From Colwellia maritima (GTDB lineage: Bacteria > Pseudomonadota > Gammaproteobacteria > Enterobacterales > Alteromonadaceae): 64,000 nucleotides of DNA. The stretch spans positions 186,001 to 250,000 of the forward strand of contig NZ_JAKKSL010000001.1 in assembly GCF_022669015.1 (NCBI RefSeq), given 5' to 3'. The notes below the pieces were generated by a model. That model did not search any database. It was not told the origin of the DNA and saw only the letters and a list, made by a program, of their open reading frames with translations. A program made the translations under genes and the position numbers. Positions 62,802-64,000 of the stretch are shown here, one piece after another. Numbering within the stretch: the stretch's first letter is position 1; every line of letters begins with the position of its first letter.

Positions 62802-64000
62802 TCCGGTTTATCATCATCATTGCGCTGTTTTTTACTATGCTAGCGCTAAGCCCGTTATTAATTGATGAAAAAGGTTATATTCTTATTGCCATGGGCGAAA
62901 CAATAATAGAATTAACCGTGCTTTCAGCAGCCATTTTATTCCTGCTATTTGCTATCAGTGCTTTTATTATTGTCAAAATGTTACGAGGTGGTTTTAAACT
63001 CAGTTTCAACGCTTGGCATACCGTAGCTTTTGCAAGTAGGCGACGTGGTATTGCCAACTTTAATAAAGGTTTAGCTGCATACATGCTAGAAGATTACGAA
63101 AATGCAGAGCAATTATTTGCTAAAAGTGCTGAACCCGCCAAACGCCAAAGCCAAAGTGCTTATTTACTTGCTGCCGCTGCCTCAGCAAAGCAAAATTTAG
63201 ATGCAAACACTAATCATTATTTAGATTTATTAGCACAGGAAAGCCAAAAAAATAATGACACAGATTTAGCCAGTGTTATTGTAAAAGTTAAGTTATTAAT
63301 GAACCAAGCTCGAAGTGAAGCTTACAAAAAAGCACGTGTATTGATTGATGATAACCACAAACAAATTGGTCATGACACGCGGTTATTAACTTTAGAAATT
63401 GATTTGTGTATTATTGAGAAACGCTTTGAAGCAGCGGTTGCTTGGTTGTCAGCGGCCCGAAAAGCAAAAAGCATCAGTGATAAACAGATACAAGCATGGG
63501 AAGATCAAGCTTACTATGGCGTTTTTAACGACCTTATTACCAAACAAGACAATGCAAGTTTACAAACTTATTGGAAGTCTTTAGGTCGTAAAATAAAACA
63601 GCGGGAGGCTGTATTATTTACTTATTGCCAAGTATTAGCTGAGCACAATATTTCAGAGCCTTTAACAGAGCTAATAACACCAGTTTTGAAAAAAGAACCT
63701 AATGTACAATTTCTAAAACGCCTTCGTACATTACCCATTAAACAAAGTGAACCCCTGATCGCTATTGTGCAAAAGCACCTACATAATGATAAACACAGTG
63801 CACAGTGGTTGAGCTGCTTGGGCCATCTAGCACTAATGAGTGAACAGTGGTCAATGGCTGAAAAAGCCTTTGGCAGCTTAGTTAAGCTAGAAGCAAACCA
63901 ACAAACAAAACAATATGACAAAGAAGACTTACGGGCGTTTGCACAAGCCTTAATGGCAGAAGGTCAGCACCAAGCTGCCAATGAGGTTTGGGTTAAGGTA
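62798..64000 (+). CDS. hemY: HemY-like TPR membrane protein (reaches the right edge)
   Basis: 401 codons open to the end of the window, with no stop seen. Two N-terminal membrane helices (IIIIALFFTMLALSPLLI and LSAAILFLLFAISAFIIVKML), FASRRRGIANFNKGLAAYMLEDYENAEQLFAKSA (HemY-specific linker), then TPR-like repeats. It overlaps hemX by 4 bases (ATGA). It is the protohaem IX synthesis protein HemY of enterobacteria, not the oxidase of the same name. Typical length is near 400, so little is missing. Confidence 0.9.
   Translation, partial: MIRFIIIIALFFTMLALSPLLIDEKGYILIAMGETIIELTVLSAAILFLLFAISAFIIVKMLRGGFKLSFNAWHTVAFASRRRGIANFNKGLAAYMLEDYENAEQLFAKSAEPAKRQSQSAYLLAAAASAKQNLDANTNHYLDLLAQESQKNNDTDLASVIVKVKLLMNQARSEAYKKARVLIDDNHKQIGHDTRLLTLEIDLCIIEKRFEAAVAWLSAARKAKSISDKQIQAWEDQAYYGVFNDLITKQDNASLQTYWKSLGRKIKQREAVLFTYCQVLAEHNISEPLTELITPVLKKEPNVQFLKRLRTLPIKQSEPLIAIVQKHLHNDKHSAQWLSCLGHLALMSEQWSMAEKAFGSLVKLEANQQTKQYDKEDLRAFAQALMAEGQHQAANEVWVKV

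Noticed and set aside
1-64000. CRISPR array, insertion sequence or prophage
   Set aside because: No regular direct repeats, transposase, integrase or phage structural gene was found on either strand.

Overview
The window is one contiguous chromosomal stretch of an AT-rich marine gammaproteobacterium. The mix of an exosortase-type (XrtA/PEP-CTERM) exopolysaccharide locus, urtABCDE plus urease, and the lptM-dapF-DUF484-HAD-uvrD / cyaY-hemCDXY block suggests the Alteromonadales, perhaps a Colwelliaceae member. This placement is inference from gene content and base composition. No insertion sequence, phage, CRISPR array or replication origin is visible.

Layout. (1) 1-6.6 kb, plus strand: EPS assembly and decoration genes (two GT4 and one GT2 glycosyltransferases, two NodB-like proteins, an SGNH hydrolase, an acyltransferase). 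(2) 6.6-11.8 kb, minus strand: a ~1,250-residue multidomain lipoprotein and the priming sugar transferase. (3) 12.1-18.1 kb, plus strand: export lipoprotein, chain-length protein, tyrosine autokinase, outer-membrane barrel and AAA ATPase, all of the PEP-CTERM-associated type. (4) 18.2-25.9 kb: one PEP-CTERM substrate protein, the TPR protein PrsT, and the PrsK/PrsR two-component pair. A good sigma-54 -24/-12 element lies in front of the PEP-CTERM gene, which ties the substrate to PrsR. (5) 25.9-30.0 kb, minus strand: an RND efflux pump and its adaptor, running directly into prsK. (6) tRNA-Arg(CCG) with a partial 5' copy 130 bp upstream. (7) 30.7-47.8 kb: a urea island. A divergent two-component system, whose kinase is fused to an NCS1-type permease domain, faces a porin followed by urtABCDE and ureDABCEFG. 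(8) 48.2-52.0 kb: a LysR regulator diverging from gabD-gabT. (9) 52-64 kb: a HAD phosphatase, a REC-REC-GGDEF protein, then uvrD, HAD (yigB-like), DUF484, dapF and lptM on the minus strand, and cyaY, hemC, hemD, hemX and hemY on the plus strand.

An unusual feature is the very high number of single-base reading-frame breaks, roughly 30 in 64 kb. They hit essential or highly conserved genes (ureC, ureG, uvrD, hemX, gabD), and many fall at short homopolymer runs. I read most of them as sequence errors rather than real pseudogenes, so each such gene is given as one feature with its breaks noted.

The most interesting biology is the transporter-like receptor kinase at the urea island and the sigma-54/PrsKR control of the PEP-CTERM protein. 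After these come an unrecognised NodB-like protein and a composite lipoprotein in the EPS locus.
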